From the NCBI RefSeq assembly GCF_018294505.1, contig NC_057802.1:314826209-314890208 (forward strand): DNA of 64,000 bases. Reading direction: 5' to 3'. Position 1 is the stretch's first letter. Every line of letters begins with the position of its first letter. A program made the position numbers and the translations under genes. The notes beneath the pieces were generated by a model. The model was not told where the DNA came from and ran no database searches. It was given only the letters and a program-made list of their open reading frames with translations. This DNA is from Triticum aestivum. Lineage: Eukaryota > Streptophyta > Magnoliopsida > Poales > Poaceae. This document shows positions 23,313 to 35,465 of the stretch, one piece after another.

Positions 23313-23700
23313 ATGGACGCGCCTTTGGTGCAAAAATGCGAAAGAGTTCCGGCTCAGGCTTGAAGCATCGAAGGGCCTCACAAGGGAGAAGGAGTCTGCT
23401 GCAGCCAAGGTGGCGCGCCACACGAAGGAGCAAGCCCGTAGCATCTGCCGCCTCTCCAGCTAGATCTCCTCGGCATCGGAGAGAGGCATCACCAGCACGG
23501 ACGACGATGACGATCCTCCCACCGCGGATGTGTACATGGAATAGATGGACTACCCACCGCCGATTGCAAGGGCAAGGGCTCAAAATGGTGATATTTGCCT
23601 CTCCTCAACGACTAGCTATCTACATGAATATTTTGTATGTAGTAGAATCCTGTGAACAATGCCTTTTGTGTCCAATGAACTATGTCCGATGAAACAATCT
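23313..23700 (+). pseudogene. 3' fragment of a broken protein-coding gene
   Basis: From 23313 the sequence reads MDAPLVQKC. It then needs a one-base shift near 23340 to continue as FRLRLEASKGLTREKE, with AARVAR-like basic helix text (AAAKVARHTKEQARSI). In-frame stops TAG at 23461-23463 and after VYME (23542-23544) interrupt it, and a last stop follows SRIL. The helical, charged style with an acidic DDDDD run resembles the C-terminal tail of the plant families with a no-apical-meristem-associated C-terminal domain, but I cannot confirm that. The 5' part is cut off by the gypsy LTR. Confidence 0.45.
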
Positions 23701-23731
23701 ATCTATATTTCTCGTCCACTTTTGATGTTGA

Positions 23732-24237
23732 TTGATATCTACTGCACAACTTTTATTCTTGTAGACTCTGTTGGGCCTCCAAGCGCAGAGTTTTGTAGGG
23801 CAACAGCAAATTCCCTTAAGTGGATGACCTAAGATTTATCAATCCATGGGAGGTGTAGGATGAAGATGGTCTCTCTCAAACAACCCTGGAATCAAATAAC
23901 AAAGAGTCTCTTATGTCCCCAACACACCAAATACAGTTGTCAATTGTATAGGTGCACTAGTTCGGCGAAGAGATGATGATACAAGTGTAGTACGGATGGT
24001 AGAAATAGGTTTTATAATCTAAATAAATAAAAACAACAAAGTAACGGTAGAAAACAACGAGCAAAATGGTATATCAATGCTTAGAAACAAGTCATAGGGT
24101 TCAGACTTTCACTAGTGCAATCTCTCAACAGTGCTAACATAACTGAATCATATAACAATCCCTCAATGTGCGACAAAGAATCACTCCAAAGTTCTTATCA
24201 ATAGCGGAGAACATAAGATGAAATTGTTGTAGGTAGT
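23732..24237 (-). mobile_element. gypsy LTR, left part (split by insertion)
   Basis: Starts TGATATCTACTGC and closely matches the solo LTR at 55409-57054. It is interrupted at 24233-24237 (GTAGT) and resumes at 33854. Confidence 0.85.
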
Positions 24238-24747
24238 TGTAAGTGCATCTAGTTCCATCTCTAGTTGGTTTTGGAGTATTGACGAAAACGAGGTTGAGGG
24301 ACTAATGTGTTTGTGAGAATTGCAGGATAACACATGTAGTAGTCCCTCATGATTCGGTTTACCTACCAGAGATGGCCCCTAAAAATGTGTGAAGACATTG
24401 AAGACAATTTTGGTTCATGAAGACATTCACGTTGAAGATAATGACATGTGAAGACATTCACTTGAAGACTATGGAGTGTGAAGACATAGTTTCTTTCGTA
24501 GTTTCCCCGAACTGCTAAGTGGGGTCCAAGTGAACAAAGTCAGAAGACTGACGTGATGCTCAACCCAAATCCTATGTCTTCGAGTAAAGACAATGAGAGA
24601 AAATCTTATCTAGAGTTGGATGAGTCAGCTTTGCTTGTAGCCCAAGCCAAGCTGTCGCCTGTGGTTGAAATCCGACCGTTGGACACGTGTCGGTTCCTTA
24701 GTGACCCAGGGTCATTTCGGACATATCATGTTGGGTTGCCAGCTGGC

Positions 24748-24756
24748 TATAAATAG
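24748..24756 (+). promoter_or_regulatory. TATA box in the solo-LTR-like element
   Basis: TATAAATAG, in a C-rich downstream context (cccaccccctccacc), is the best core-promoter match in the element. It suggests plus-strand LTR transcription. Confidence 0.55.
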
Positions 24757-25088
24757 CCCACCCCCTCCACCATAAATTGGTGGCTGCTCAGAGTTAGTGC
24801 ACGACTTTTGTCGTTTGAGAGCAACCCACCTCCGAAGTCTTTGAGAGAGAGATCCTTGCAAGGACAAAGCCCAAAATACCTAGAGCCAAAGAATGTTAGG
24901 CCTCACTGAAGTCTTTCTGTCCGCGTGACCTGAAGACTTGTTACACTTGAGGACTTTGTATCCTCCAGCCGGTTAGGCGTCACGTTCTGAGGATCCAAGA
25001 GTCATTGTGGATCGCCGGTGAACGGAGTATGTGAAGGTTTGGAAGTCTACCTTGAGGACTTATCAGAGTGATTGGGCGAGGAATAAGT

Positions 25089-26428
25089 TGTTGGGGAACG
25101 TAGTAATTTCAAAATTTTCCTACGCACACGCAAGATCATGGTGATGCATAGCAACGAGAGGGGAAAGTGATTGTCCACATACCCTCATAGACCGAAAGCG
25201 GAAGCGTTAACACAACGCGGTTGATGTAGTCGTACGTCTTCACGATCCGACTCATCAAGTACCGAACGCACGGCACCTCCGAGTTCAGCACACGTTCAGC
25301 TCGATAACGTCCCTCGAACTCCGATCCAGCCGAGTGTTGAGGGAAAGTTTCGTCAGCACGACGGCGTGGTGACAATGATGATGTTCTACCGACGCAGGGC
25401 TTCGCCTAAGCACCGCTACGATATTATCGAGGTGTAATATGGTGGAGGGGGGCACCGCACACGGCTAAGAGATCAATGATCAATTGTGTGTATAGAGGTG
25501 CCCCCCTGCCCCCGTATATAAAGGAGCAAGGGGGGGTTCGGCCGGCCAAAGGGGAGAGGCGCGCCAGGAGGAGTCCTACTCCTACCGGGAGTAGGACTCC
25601 CCCCTTTTCTATGTTGGACTAGGAGAGAGNNNNNNNNNNNNNNNNNNNNNNNNNNNNNNNNNNNNNNNNNNNNNNNNNNNNNNNNNNNNNNNNNNNNNNN
25701 NNNNNNNNNNNNNNNNNNNNNNNNNNNNNNNNNNNNNNNNNNNNNNNNNNNNNNNNNNNNNNNNNNNNNNNNNNNNNNNNNNNNNNNNNNNNNNNNNNNN
25801 NNNNNNNNNNNNNNNNNNNNNNNNNNNNNNNNNNNNNNNNNNNNNNNNNNNNNNNNNNNNNNNNNNNNNAGTTACAATGCTTGCAAGGCTTATAGTGATG
25901 TGTATTACTGAGTGGGCCCAGAGATACCTCTCCGACAATCGGAGTGACAAATCCTAATCTCGAAATACGCCAACCCAACAAGTACCTTTGGAGACACCTG
26001 TAGAGCACCTTTATAATCACCCAGTTACGTTGTGACGTTTGGTTGCACACAAAGTGTTCCTCCGGTAAACGGGAGTTGCATAATCTCATAGTCATAGGAA
26101 CATGTATAAGTCATGAAGAAAGCAATAGCAACATACTATACGATCGAGTGCTAAGCCAACGGAATGGGTGAAGCCAATCACATCATTCTCCTAATGATGT
26201 GATCCCGTTAATCAAATGACAACTCATGTCTATGGCTAGGAAACATAACCATCTTTGATCAACGAGCTAGTCAAGTAGAGGCATACTAGTGACACTCTGT
26301 TTGTCTATGTATTCACACAAGTATTATGTTTCCGGTTAATACAATTCTAGCATGAATAATAAACATTTATCATGATATAAGGAAATAAATAATAACTTTA
26401 TTATTGCCTCTAGGGCATATTTCCTTCA
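25089..26428 (-). repeat. 3' LTR (left) of the second copia element, with gap
   Basis: Bounded by tgttgggg and atttccttca. 1100 known bases plus 240 N. Colinearity with the right LTR predicts 639 bp missing, which would make it 1739 bp against 1738 bp in the partner. Contains a 13-bp perfect stem (25570-25600). Confidence 0.93.
25630..25869. other. assembly gap (240 N) inside an LTR
   Basis: The flanks match 32190-32198 and 32838 onward in the sister LTR, so the true gap is expected to be about 639 bp (equivalent of 32199-32837). Confidence 0.97.
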
Positions 26429-26461
26429 GTCTCCCACTTGCACTAGAGTCAATAATCTAGA

Positions 26462-29400
26462 TTACACAGTAATGATTCTAACACCCATGGAGTTTTGGTG
26501 CTGATCATGTTTTGCTCGTGGAAGAGGCTTAGTCAACGGGTCTGCAACATTCAGATCCGTATGTATCTTGCAAATTTCTATGTCTCCCACCTGGACTAAA
26601 TCCCGGATGGAATTGAAGCGTCTTTTGATGTGCTTGGTTCTCTTGCGAAATCTGGATTCCTTTGCTAAGGCAATTGCACCAGTATTGTCACAAAAGATTT
26701 TCATTGGACCCGATGCACTAGGTATGACACCTAGATCGGATATGAACTCCTTCATCCAGACTCCTTCATTTGCTGCTTCCGAAGCAGCTATGTACTCTGC
26801 TTCACACGTAGATCCCGCCACGACACTTTGCTTAGAACTGCACCAACTGACAGCTCCACCGTTCAATGTAAACACGTATCCGGTTTGCGATTTAGAATCG
26901 TCCGGATCAGTGTCAAAGCTTGCATCAACGTAACCATTTACGAGAAACATATCCTTAGTCCTTTTCAGGTATTTCAGGATGTTCTTGACCGCTATCCAGT
27001 GATCCACTCCTGGATTACTTTGGTACCTCCCTGCTAAACTTATAGCAAGGCACACATCAGGTCTGGTACACAGCATTGCATACATGATAGAGCCTATGGC
27101 TGAATCATAGGGAACATCTTTCATCTTCTCTCTATCTTCTGCAGTGGTCGGGCATTGAGTCTTACTCAATCTCACACCTTGTAATACAGGCAAGAACCCT
27201 TTCTTTGCTTGATCCATTTTGAACTTCTTCAAAACTTTGTCAAGGTATGTGCTTTGTGAAAGTCCAATTAAGAGTCTTGATCTATCTCTATAGATCTTGA
27301 TGCCCAATATATATGCAGCTTCACCGAGGTCTTTCATTGAAAAACTCTTATTCAAGTATCCCTTTATGCTATCCAGAAATTCTATATCATTTCCAATCAG
27401 TAATATGTCATCCACATATAATATCAGAAATGCTACTGAGCTCCCACTCACTTTCTTGTAAATACAGGCTTCTCCAAAAGTCTGTATAAAACCAAATGCT
27501 TTGATCACACTATCAAAGCGTTTATTCCAACTCCGAGAGGCTTGCACCAGTCCATAAATGGATCGCTGGAGCTTGCACACTTTGTTAGCTCCCTTTGGAT
27601 CGACAAAACCTTCCGGTTGCATCATATACAACTCTTCTTCCAGAAATCCATTCAAGAATGCAGTTTTGACATCCATTTGCCAAATTTCATAATCATAAAA
27701 TGCGACAATTGCTAACATGATTCGGACAGACTTGAGCATCGCTACGGGTGAGAAGGTCTCATCGTAGTCAATCCCTTGAACTTGTCGAAAACCTTTCGCA
27801 ACAAGTCGAGCTTTATAGATAGTAACATTACCGTCAGCGTCAGTCTTCTTCTTGAAGATCCATTTATTTTCAATGGCTTGCCGATCATCGGGCAAGTCAA
27901 CCAAAGTCCATACTTTGTTCTCATACATGGATCCCATCTCGGATTTCATGGCCTCAAGCCATTTTGCGGAATCTGGGCTCACCATCGCTTCTTCATAGTT
28001 CGTAGGTTCGTCATGTTCTAGTAACATAACCTCCAGAACAGGATTACCGTACCACTCTGGTGCGGATCTTGATCTGGTTGACCTACGAGGTTCAGTAATA
28101 ACTTGATCTGAAGTTTCATGATCATTATCATTAACTTCCTCACTAATTGGTGTAGGTGTCGCAGAAACTGGTTTCTGTGATGATCTACTTTCCAATAAGG
28201 GAGCAGGTACAGTTACCTCATCAAGTTCTACTTTCCTCCCACTCACTTCTTTCAAGAGAAACTCCTTCTCCAGAAAGGATCCATTCTTAGCAACGAATGT
28301 CTTGCCTTCGGATCTGTGATAGAAGGTGTACCCAACAGTCTCCTTTGGGTATCCTATGAAGACACATTTCTCCGATTTAGGTTCGAGCTTATCAGGTTGA
28401 AGTTTCTTCACATAAGCATCGCAACCCCAAATTTTAAGAAACGACAACTTTGGTTTCTTGCCAAACCATAGTTCATAAGGTGTCGTCTCAACGGATTTCG
28501 ATGGTGTCCTATTTAGAGTGAATGCAGCCGTCTCTAAAGCATTACCCCAAAACGATAGCGGTAAATCCGTAAGAGACATCATGGATCGCACCATATCTAG
28601 TAAAGTACGATTACAATGTTCGGACACACCATTACGTTGTGGTGTTCCGGGTGGCGTGAGTTGCGAAACTATTCCGCATTGTTTCAAATGTAGGCCAAAC
28701 TCGTAACTCAAATATTCTCCTCCACGATCTGATCGTAGAAACTTTATTTTCTTGTTACGATGATTTTCAACTTCGCTCTGAAATTCTTTGAACTTTTCAA
28801 ATGTTTCAGACTTATGTTTCATTAAGTAGATATACCCATATCTGCTCAAATCATCTGTGAAGGTGAAAAAATAATGATATCCGCCACGAGCCTCAATATT
28901 CATTGGACCACATACATCTGTATGTATGATTTCCAATAAATTAGTTGCTCTCTCCATAGTTTCGGAGAACGGTGTTTTAGTCATCTTGCCCATGAGACAC
29001 GGTTCGCAAGTACCAAGTGATTCATAATCAAGTGATTCCAAAAGTCCATCATTATGGAGTTTCTTCATGCGCTTTACACCGATATGACCTAAATGGCAGT
29101 GCCACAAATAAGTTGCACTATCATTATCAACTCTGCATCTTTTGGCTTCGACATTATGAATATGTGTGTCACTACTACCGAGATTCATTAAAAATAGACC
29201 ACTCTTCAAGGGTGCATGACCATAAAAGATATTACTCATATAAATAGAACAACCATTATTCTCTGATTTAAATGAATAACCGTCTCGCATCAAACAAGAT
29301 CCAGATATAATGTTCATGCTCAACGCTGGCACCAAATAACAATTATTTAGGTCTAATACTAATCACGAAGGTAGATGTAGAGGTAGCGTGCCGACGGCGA

Positions 29401-30421
29401 TCACATCGACTTTGGAACCGTTTCCCACGCGCATCGTCACCTCGTCCTTGGCCAGTGTTCGCTTAATCCGTAGTCCCTGTTTCGAGTTGCAAATATTAGC
29501 AACAGAACCAGTATCAAATACCCAGGTGCTACTGCGAGCTCTGGTAAGGTACACATCAATAACATGTATATCACATATACCTTTGTTCACCTTGCCATCC
29601 TTCTTATCCGCCAAATACTTGGGGCAGTTCCGCTTCCAGTGACCAGTCTGCTTGCAGTAGAAGCACTCAGTCTCAGGCTTAGGTCCAGATTTGGGTTTCT
29701 TCTCCTGAACAGCAACTTGCTTGCTGTTCTTCTTGAAGTTCCCCTTCTTCTTCCCTTTGCCCTTTTTCTTGAAACTAGTGGTCTTATTGACCATCAACAC
29801 TTGATGCTCCTTTTTGATTTCTACCTCCGCTGCCTTTAGCATTGCGAAGAGCTCGGGAATTGTCTTATTCATCCCTTGCATGTTATAGTTCATCACGAAG
29901 CTCTTGTAGCTTGGTGGCAGTGATTGAAGAATTATGTCAATGACGCTATCATCCGGAAGATTAACTCCCAGTTGAATCAAGTGATTGTTATACCCAGACA
30001 TTTTGAGTATATGCTCACTGACAGAACTATTCTCTTCCATCTTGCAGCTGTAGAACTTATTGGAGACTTCATATCTCTCAATCCGGGCATTTGCTTGAAA
30101 TATTAACTTCAACTCTTGGAACATCTCATATGCTCCATGACGTTCAAAACGTCGTTGAAGACCCGGTTCTAAGCCGTAAAGCATGGCACACTAAACTATC
30201 GAGTAGTCATCAGCTTTGCTCTGCCAGACGTTCATAACCTCTGGTGTTGCTCTTGCAGCAGGCCTGGCACCCAGCGATGCTTCCAGGACGTAATTCTTCT
30301 GTGCAGCAATGAGGATAATCCTCAAGTTACGGACCCAGTCCGTGTAAATGCTACCATCATCTTTCAACTTTGCTTTCTCAAGGAACGCATTAAAATTCAA
30401 CGAAACAACAACAAGGGCCAT
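26462..30421 (-). pseudogene. copia gag-protease-integrase-RT-RNase H polyprotein, single frame with two stops
   Basis: One frame of 1320 codons runs from ATG at 30421 to TAA-type end at 26462. Only two nonsense codons break it: TAG at 30191-30193 in gag and TGA at 29363-29365 just after protease. Residue positions from the first Met: gag 1-250; zinc knuckle CFYCKQTGHWKRNC about 253-266; protease DTG 303-305; integrase zinc region HxxxH/CxxC about 440-475; integrase D 502, D 565, E 601, the DD35E spacing; a proline/serine linker about 735-795; RT with YVDD at 1002-1005; RNase H about 1170-1300. The order integrase before RT defines copia. Since the catalytic residues are present, the copy is dead mainly through the two stops. 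Confidence 0.93.
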
Positions 30422-31644
30422 CTATCTACAATTAACATAGACAAGCAAGATACTATCAGGTACTAAGTTCATGATAAATTTAAGTTCTATTAATCATATT
30501 ACTTAAGAACTACCACTTAGATAGACATCCCTCTAATCATCTAAGTGATTACGTGATCCAAATCAACTAAACCATAACCGACCATCACGTGAAATGGAGT
30601 AGTTTTCAATGGTGAACATCACTATGTTGATCATATCTACTATATGATTCACGCTCGACCTTTCGGTCTCAGTGTTCCGAGGCCATATTTGCATATGCTA
30701 GGCTCTTCAAGTTTAACCTGAGTATTCTGCATGTGCAAAACTGGCTTGCACCCGTTGTAGATGGACGTAGAGCTTATCACACCCGATCATCACGTGGTGT
30801 CTGGGCACGACGAACTTTGGCAACGGTGCATACTCAGGGAGAACACTTTTATCTTGAAATTTAGTGAGAGATCATCTTATAATGCTACCGTCAATCAAAG
30901 CAAGATAAGATGCATAAAAGATAAACATCACATGCAATCAATATAAGTGATATGGCCATCATCATCTTGTGCCTGTGATCTCCATCTTCGAAGCACCGTC
31001 ATGATCACCATCGTCACCGGCGCGACACCTTGATCTCCATCGTAGCATCGTTGTCGTCTCGCCAACTATTGCTTCTACGACTATCGCTACCGCTTAGTGA
31101 TAAAGTAAAACAATTACATGGCGATTGCATTGCATACAATAAAGCGACAACCATATGGCTCCTGCCAGTTGCCGATAACTTGGTTACAAAACATGATCAT
31201 CTCATACAATAAAATTCAGCATCATGTCTTGACCATATCACATCACAACATGCCCTGCAAAAACAAGTTAGACGTCCTCTACTTTGTTGTTGCAAGTTTT
31301 ACGTGGCTGCTACGAGCTTAGCAAGAACCGTTCTTACCTACACATCAAAACCACAACGATAGTTTGTCAAGTTGGTGCTGTTTTAACCTTCGCAAGGACC
31401 GGGCGTAGCCACACTCGGTTCAACTAAAGTGAGAGAGACAGACACCCGCCAGTCACCTTTAAGCAACGAGTGCTCGCAACGGTGAAACCAGTCTCGCGTA
31501 AGCGTAAGCGTAATGTCGGTCCGGGCCGCTTCATCTCACAATACCGCCGAACCAAAATATGACATGCTGGTAAGCAGTATGACTTATATCGCCCACAACT
31601 CACTTGTGTTCTACTCGTGCATATAACATCAACGCATAAAACCA
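30422..31644 (-). other. untranslated leader of the second copia element
   Basis: 1.2 kb between primer site and gag start, without a coding signal. In this family the leader carries packaging and dimerisation signals, which cannot be pinpointed by eye here. Confidence 0.7.
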
Positions 31645-31658
31645 GGCTCGGATGCCAC
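31645..31658 (-). promoter_or_regulatory. primer binding site (tRNA-iMet type)
   Basis: On the minus strand TGGCATCCGAGCC starts one base after the LTR. It matches the usual TGGTATCAGAGCC except at a few positions. Confidence 0.75.
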
Positions 31659-33396
31659 TATTGGGGAATGTAGTAATTTCAAAATTTTCCTACGCACACG
31701 CAAGATCATGGTGATGCATAGCAACGAGAGGGGAGAGTGATTGTCCACATACCCTCGTAGACCGAAAGCGGAAGCGTTAACACAACGCGGTTGATGTAGT
31801 CGTATGTCTTCACAATCCGACCGATCAAGTACCGAACGCACGGCACCTCCGAGTTCAGCACACGTTCAGCTCGATGACGTCCCTCGAACTCCGATCCAGC
31901 CGAGTGTTGAGGGAAAGTTTCGTCAGCACGACGGCGTGGTGACAATGATGATGTTCTACCGACGCAGGGCTTCGCCTAAGCACCGCTATGATATTATCGA
32001 GGTGTAATATGGTGGAGGGGGGCACCGCACACGGCTAAGAGATCAATGATCAATTGTGTGTATAGAGGTGCCCCCCTGCCCCCGTATATAAAGGAGCAAG
32101 GGGGGTTCGGCCGGCCAAAGGGGAGAGGCGCGCCAGGAGGAGTCCTACTCCTACCGGGAGTAGGACTCCCCCCTTTTCCATGTTGGACTAGGAGAGAGAG
32201 GGGGAAGAGGTGGAGGGGAGGAAGGAAAGGGGGGGCGCCGCCCCCCTCTCCTTGTCCTATTCGGACTGGGGGGGAGGGGCGTGCGGCCCTGCCCTGGCCT
32301 CCTCTCCTCTCTTCCACCTAGGCCCACTAAGGCCCATTAAGTTACCGGGGGGGTTCCGGTAACCTCCCGGTACTCCGGAAAAATCCCGATTTCACCCGGA
32401 ACACTTCTGATATCCAAACATAGGCTTCCAATATATCAATCTTTATGTCTTGACCATTTCGAGACTCTTCGTTATGTCTGTGATCACATCCGGGACTCCG
32501 AACAACCTTCGGTACATCAAAACATATAAACTCATAATATAACTGTCATCGTAACGTTAAGCGTGCGGACCCTACGGGTTCGAGAACTATGTAGACATGA
32601 CCGAGACACCTCTCCGGTCAATAACCAATAGCGCAACCTGGATGCTCATATTGGCTCCCACATATTCTACGAAGATCTTTATCGGTCAGACCGCATAACA
32701 ACATACGTTGTTTCCTTTGTCATCGGTATGTTACTTGCCCGAGATTCGATCGTCAGTATCTCGATACCTCGTTCAATCTCGTTACCGGCAAGTCTCTTTA
32801 CTCGTTCCGTAATACATCATCCCGCAACTAACTCATTAGTTACAATGCTTGCAAGGCTTATAGTGATGTGTATTACTGAGTGGGCCCAGAGATACCTCTC
32901 CGACAATCGGAGTGACAAATCCTAATCTCGAAATACGCCAACCCAACAAGTACCTTTGGAGACACCTGTAGAGCACCTTTATAATCACCCAGTTACGTTG
33001 TGACGTTTGGTTGCACACAAAGTGTTCCTCCGGTAAACGGGAGTTGCATAATCTCATAGTCATAGGAACATGTATAAGTCATGAAGAAAGCAATAGCAAC
33101 ATACTATACGATCGAGTGCTAAGCCAACGGAATGGGTGAAGCCAATCACATCATTCTCCTAATGATGTGATCCCGTTAATCAAATGACAACTCATGTCTA
33201 TGGCTAGGAAACATAACCATCTTTGATCAACGAGCTAGTCAAGTAGAGGCATACTAGTGACACTCTGTTTGTCTATGTATTCACACAAGTATTATGTTTC
33301 CGGTTAATACAATTCTAGCATGAATAATAAACATTTATCATGATATAAGGAAATAAATAATAACTTTATTATTGCCTCTAGGGCATATTTCCTTCA
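31659..33396 (-). repeat. 5' LTR (right) of the second copia element
   Basis: Complete at 1738 bp. Its inner terminus reads TATTGGGG instead of TGTTGGGG, so the conserved CA end (minus strand) has mutated. It has the same 13-bp stem as the other LTR (32139-32151 with 32157-32169). Confidence 0.93.
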
Positions 33397-33853
33397 TAAG
33401 TGTCCTTAGCTCAAGGGAATAAGGTGAAGACGTGGTCTTCTGAGTTCAATCTCAGGCTCCCTAACCAGACGTACAGTTGTGACAGCAACTGGAACTGGTC
33501 TAGCAAATCCTTGTCTTCATCAAGCAACTGGTTCTACCCCTACCTCCTTTATATTTCAGTTTGTCTTCGTGAAGTCATTACTTGTTTGCCTGGTCTGTTT
33601 GACTTCAGTGTGCGAAGACTTTTACCTGTTTGGCTTCATACTGTCTTCCATTCCGATATGTTCTACTAAGCTGTTATTAATCTTCGTGCTTTCATTATAT
33701 TGCTTACTTGACTATGGTCTGTCTAGAGTAGTTTATCTTCCGCTGCTTATCATATAGGTTCCGTTTGATTGTCTGTCTTCAAAGACCTCATGTTTTGAAG
33801 ACTTTCATAAAAATCCCCTATTCACCCCCTCTAGTCGATAACTAGCACTTTCA

Positions 33854-34133
33854 GTAGTGAACCACCTCAAAGTTATCTTTCCGATCAATCTATTGAGACA
33901 TCCCTATAAATGTCACAAATAGCCCTAAATATCGTACTACAATAACACCGTATGATACGCATCAATCAACTCTAATGTCACCTAGATACTCTAATATCAC
34001 CACAAGTATCTGTGAGTTAATTATTTAATATGCATCAAACAATTGGTTTATAATATTCAATCCAACACAAAGAACTTTAAAGCTTACCCCAAAGTTTTTA
34101 TCGGAGAAAGTAGGACGAAAAAACGTCTATCAA
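33854..34133 (-). mobile_element. gypsy LTR, right part
   Basis: Continuation of 23732-24237. It matches the middle of the solo LTR at 55409-57054 (gaaccacctcaaagttat onward) and is cut off at 34133 by the CACTA terminus. Confidence 0.8.
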
Positions 34134-34219
34134 CACTATAAAAAAAGCACTTCCGTGATAATACGTGTTTATCACAGTAGGTCACGTTTTCTCTCATGCA
34201 CGTACATCCATAATAATAT
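34134..34219 (+). mobile_element. CACTA transposon terminal fragment
   Basis: Starts CACTATAAAAAAAGCACTTCCGTG and continues with the ACGTGTTTATCACAG wording known from Triticeae CACTA termini. Only 86 bp remain. No transposase and no second terminus are present. Confidence 0.7.
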
Positions 34220-34298
34220 TGTTGGAAATATGCCCTAAAGGCAATAATAAAGTGGTTATTATTATATTTCCTTAATCATGATAAAGATTTATTATTCA
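34220..34298 (+). mobile_element. BARE/Angela-type LTR terminal fragment
   Basis: Starts TGTTGGAAATATGCCC and follows the LTR start of the copia group, here on the plus strand. Similarity stops after attattca at 34298. Confidence 0.8.
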
Positions 34299-35465
34299 GG
34301 TTGTGATTGGGCATGCGATTCGGCGCTTGTGTGATCCGGCGCGTTGTGTGAATTGAAATACATTTGAATTTGAATTTGAATTTACGCGGACGGACAGGGA
34401 AGAAATATAACGATTGCAGTTGGAGATGCCTTGAAAGCGCTTGAAGCATATAGGGTGGTTGTACACCGTCGTACGTCCAGTTCACGACGGACCCCGGGGT
34501 CTAGACTAGTACTGTACCGCTCCGGCGCTTCCACGGGTCGGTCAAGCCGAATAATTGCAGTTTTTGACCCGATGCACTGTAGATGGGCTGGACCAGACGA
34601 GGGGACGGAGAGGGAAAGGAAGAAGACCGCAGGCGGAAAAGGCTGTAAAAGCTTGCGCCATGGACTTGGACTCATCATCTCATCTACTCTAGTCAAGTGC
34701 GTGCTCCGCTTCGTCTGCAGCTGCGCCTGCACTGCAGCGCCCCTCACCTGGTGCCCGCCCGTCAATTCCCATCGAACGGAGGAGCAGGCGGCCACTCCTC
34801 CGCAGCAAAATTGAAATCCTGTGGTAGAGCAGATGTTTTACTCTTTTTATGAAGCTTCTGTGTGCGGTGTGGCCTGGCCTTGCAACTTTGGCTGGCCCCG
34901 GGACCGGATGGGAGGGCTCTCGCGTCTCTTCTCTTTCCATGCATTGCACAGGACATGCTAGTACTATGATAAACACACAAGTAGCCCGTCCCCCGGGGGC
35001 CACGAACCAAAAAATATCACTTGAAATCGTACTGCCAGCCATGATTTTTTTCCAGAAAGCGAGGACCTTACCGCAGTTCTCATTTTGTATGGATAGTGCC
35101 CTGGTTAGCATCAACTTCAACTTTGTGTCACCGGTCATCAGTATCGATCATGAGGCGACGAGTTATAAACACGAAACGTACATCCCCGGATCGCCCTTTC
35201 CCCAAAAAGAAAGTGTTATTCTTTTGCAAGCGAGAAAGAACCGAAACGACTGACAAAATATATGTATCCCACAACCGCAGTGTAGATCACATTTGTTTAG
35301 TTTATTTATTTTCGGACTTTGCTTAGCTAGTCGGTAATGCAACATGATGAACGACGCAGAATGGTACGCCACATGCATCCTCTGGATATTGGGTAGGTGG
35401 GGATGAGACAAAAGTAAAATCCGGGACGATTGACAATTTGGCATGCTTCTCCACAACTAATAGCG

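Larger units (their letters stand above)
25089..33396 (-). mobile_element. Angela/BARE/WIS-type copia retrotransposon, nearly intact
   Basis: Minus-strand element with TSD TAAGT (25084-25088 and 33397-33401). The right (5') LTR is 31659-33396 and the left (3') LTR 25089-26428, the latter holding an assembly gap. Primer site, leader, one long polyprotein frame and the 3' LTR are in order. The leader between LTR and gag is long (30422-31644), as is usual for BARE-type elements. Confidence 0.95.
24238..33853 (+). mobile_element. TG...CA solo-LTR-like element, interrupted by copia
   Basis: Starts TGTAAGTGCATC and ends CTAGCACTTTCA, with a perfect five-base target duplication GTAGT (24233-24237 and 33854-33858). 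After removal of the copia insertion (25089-33401) its own sequence is about 1.3 kb: 24238-25088 plus 33402-33853. No coding region is present. The TG/CA ends, the TSD and a TATA box point to a solo LTR of an unidentified family. Confidence 0.75.

Noticed and set aside
31645..31658. tRNA gene near the copia LTR
   Set aside because: Only the primer-binding complement of initiator tRNA is present, no cloverleaf.
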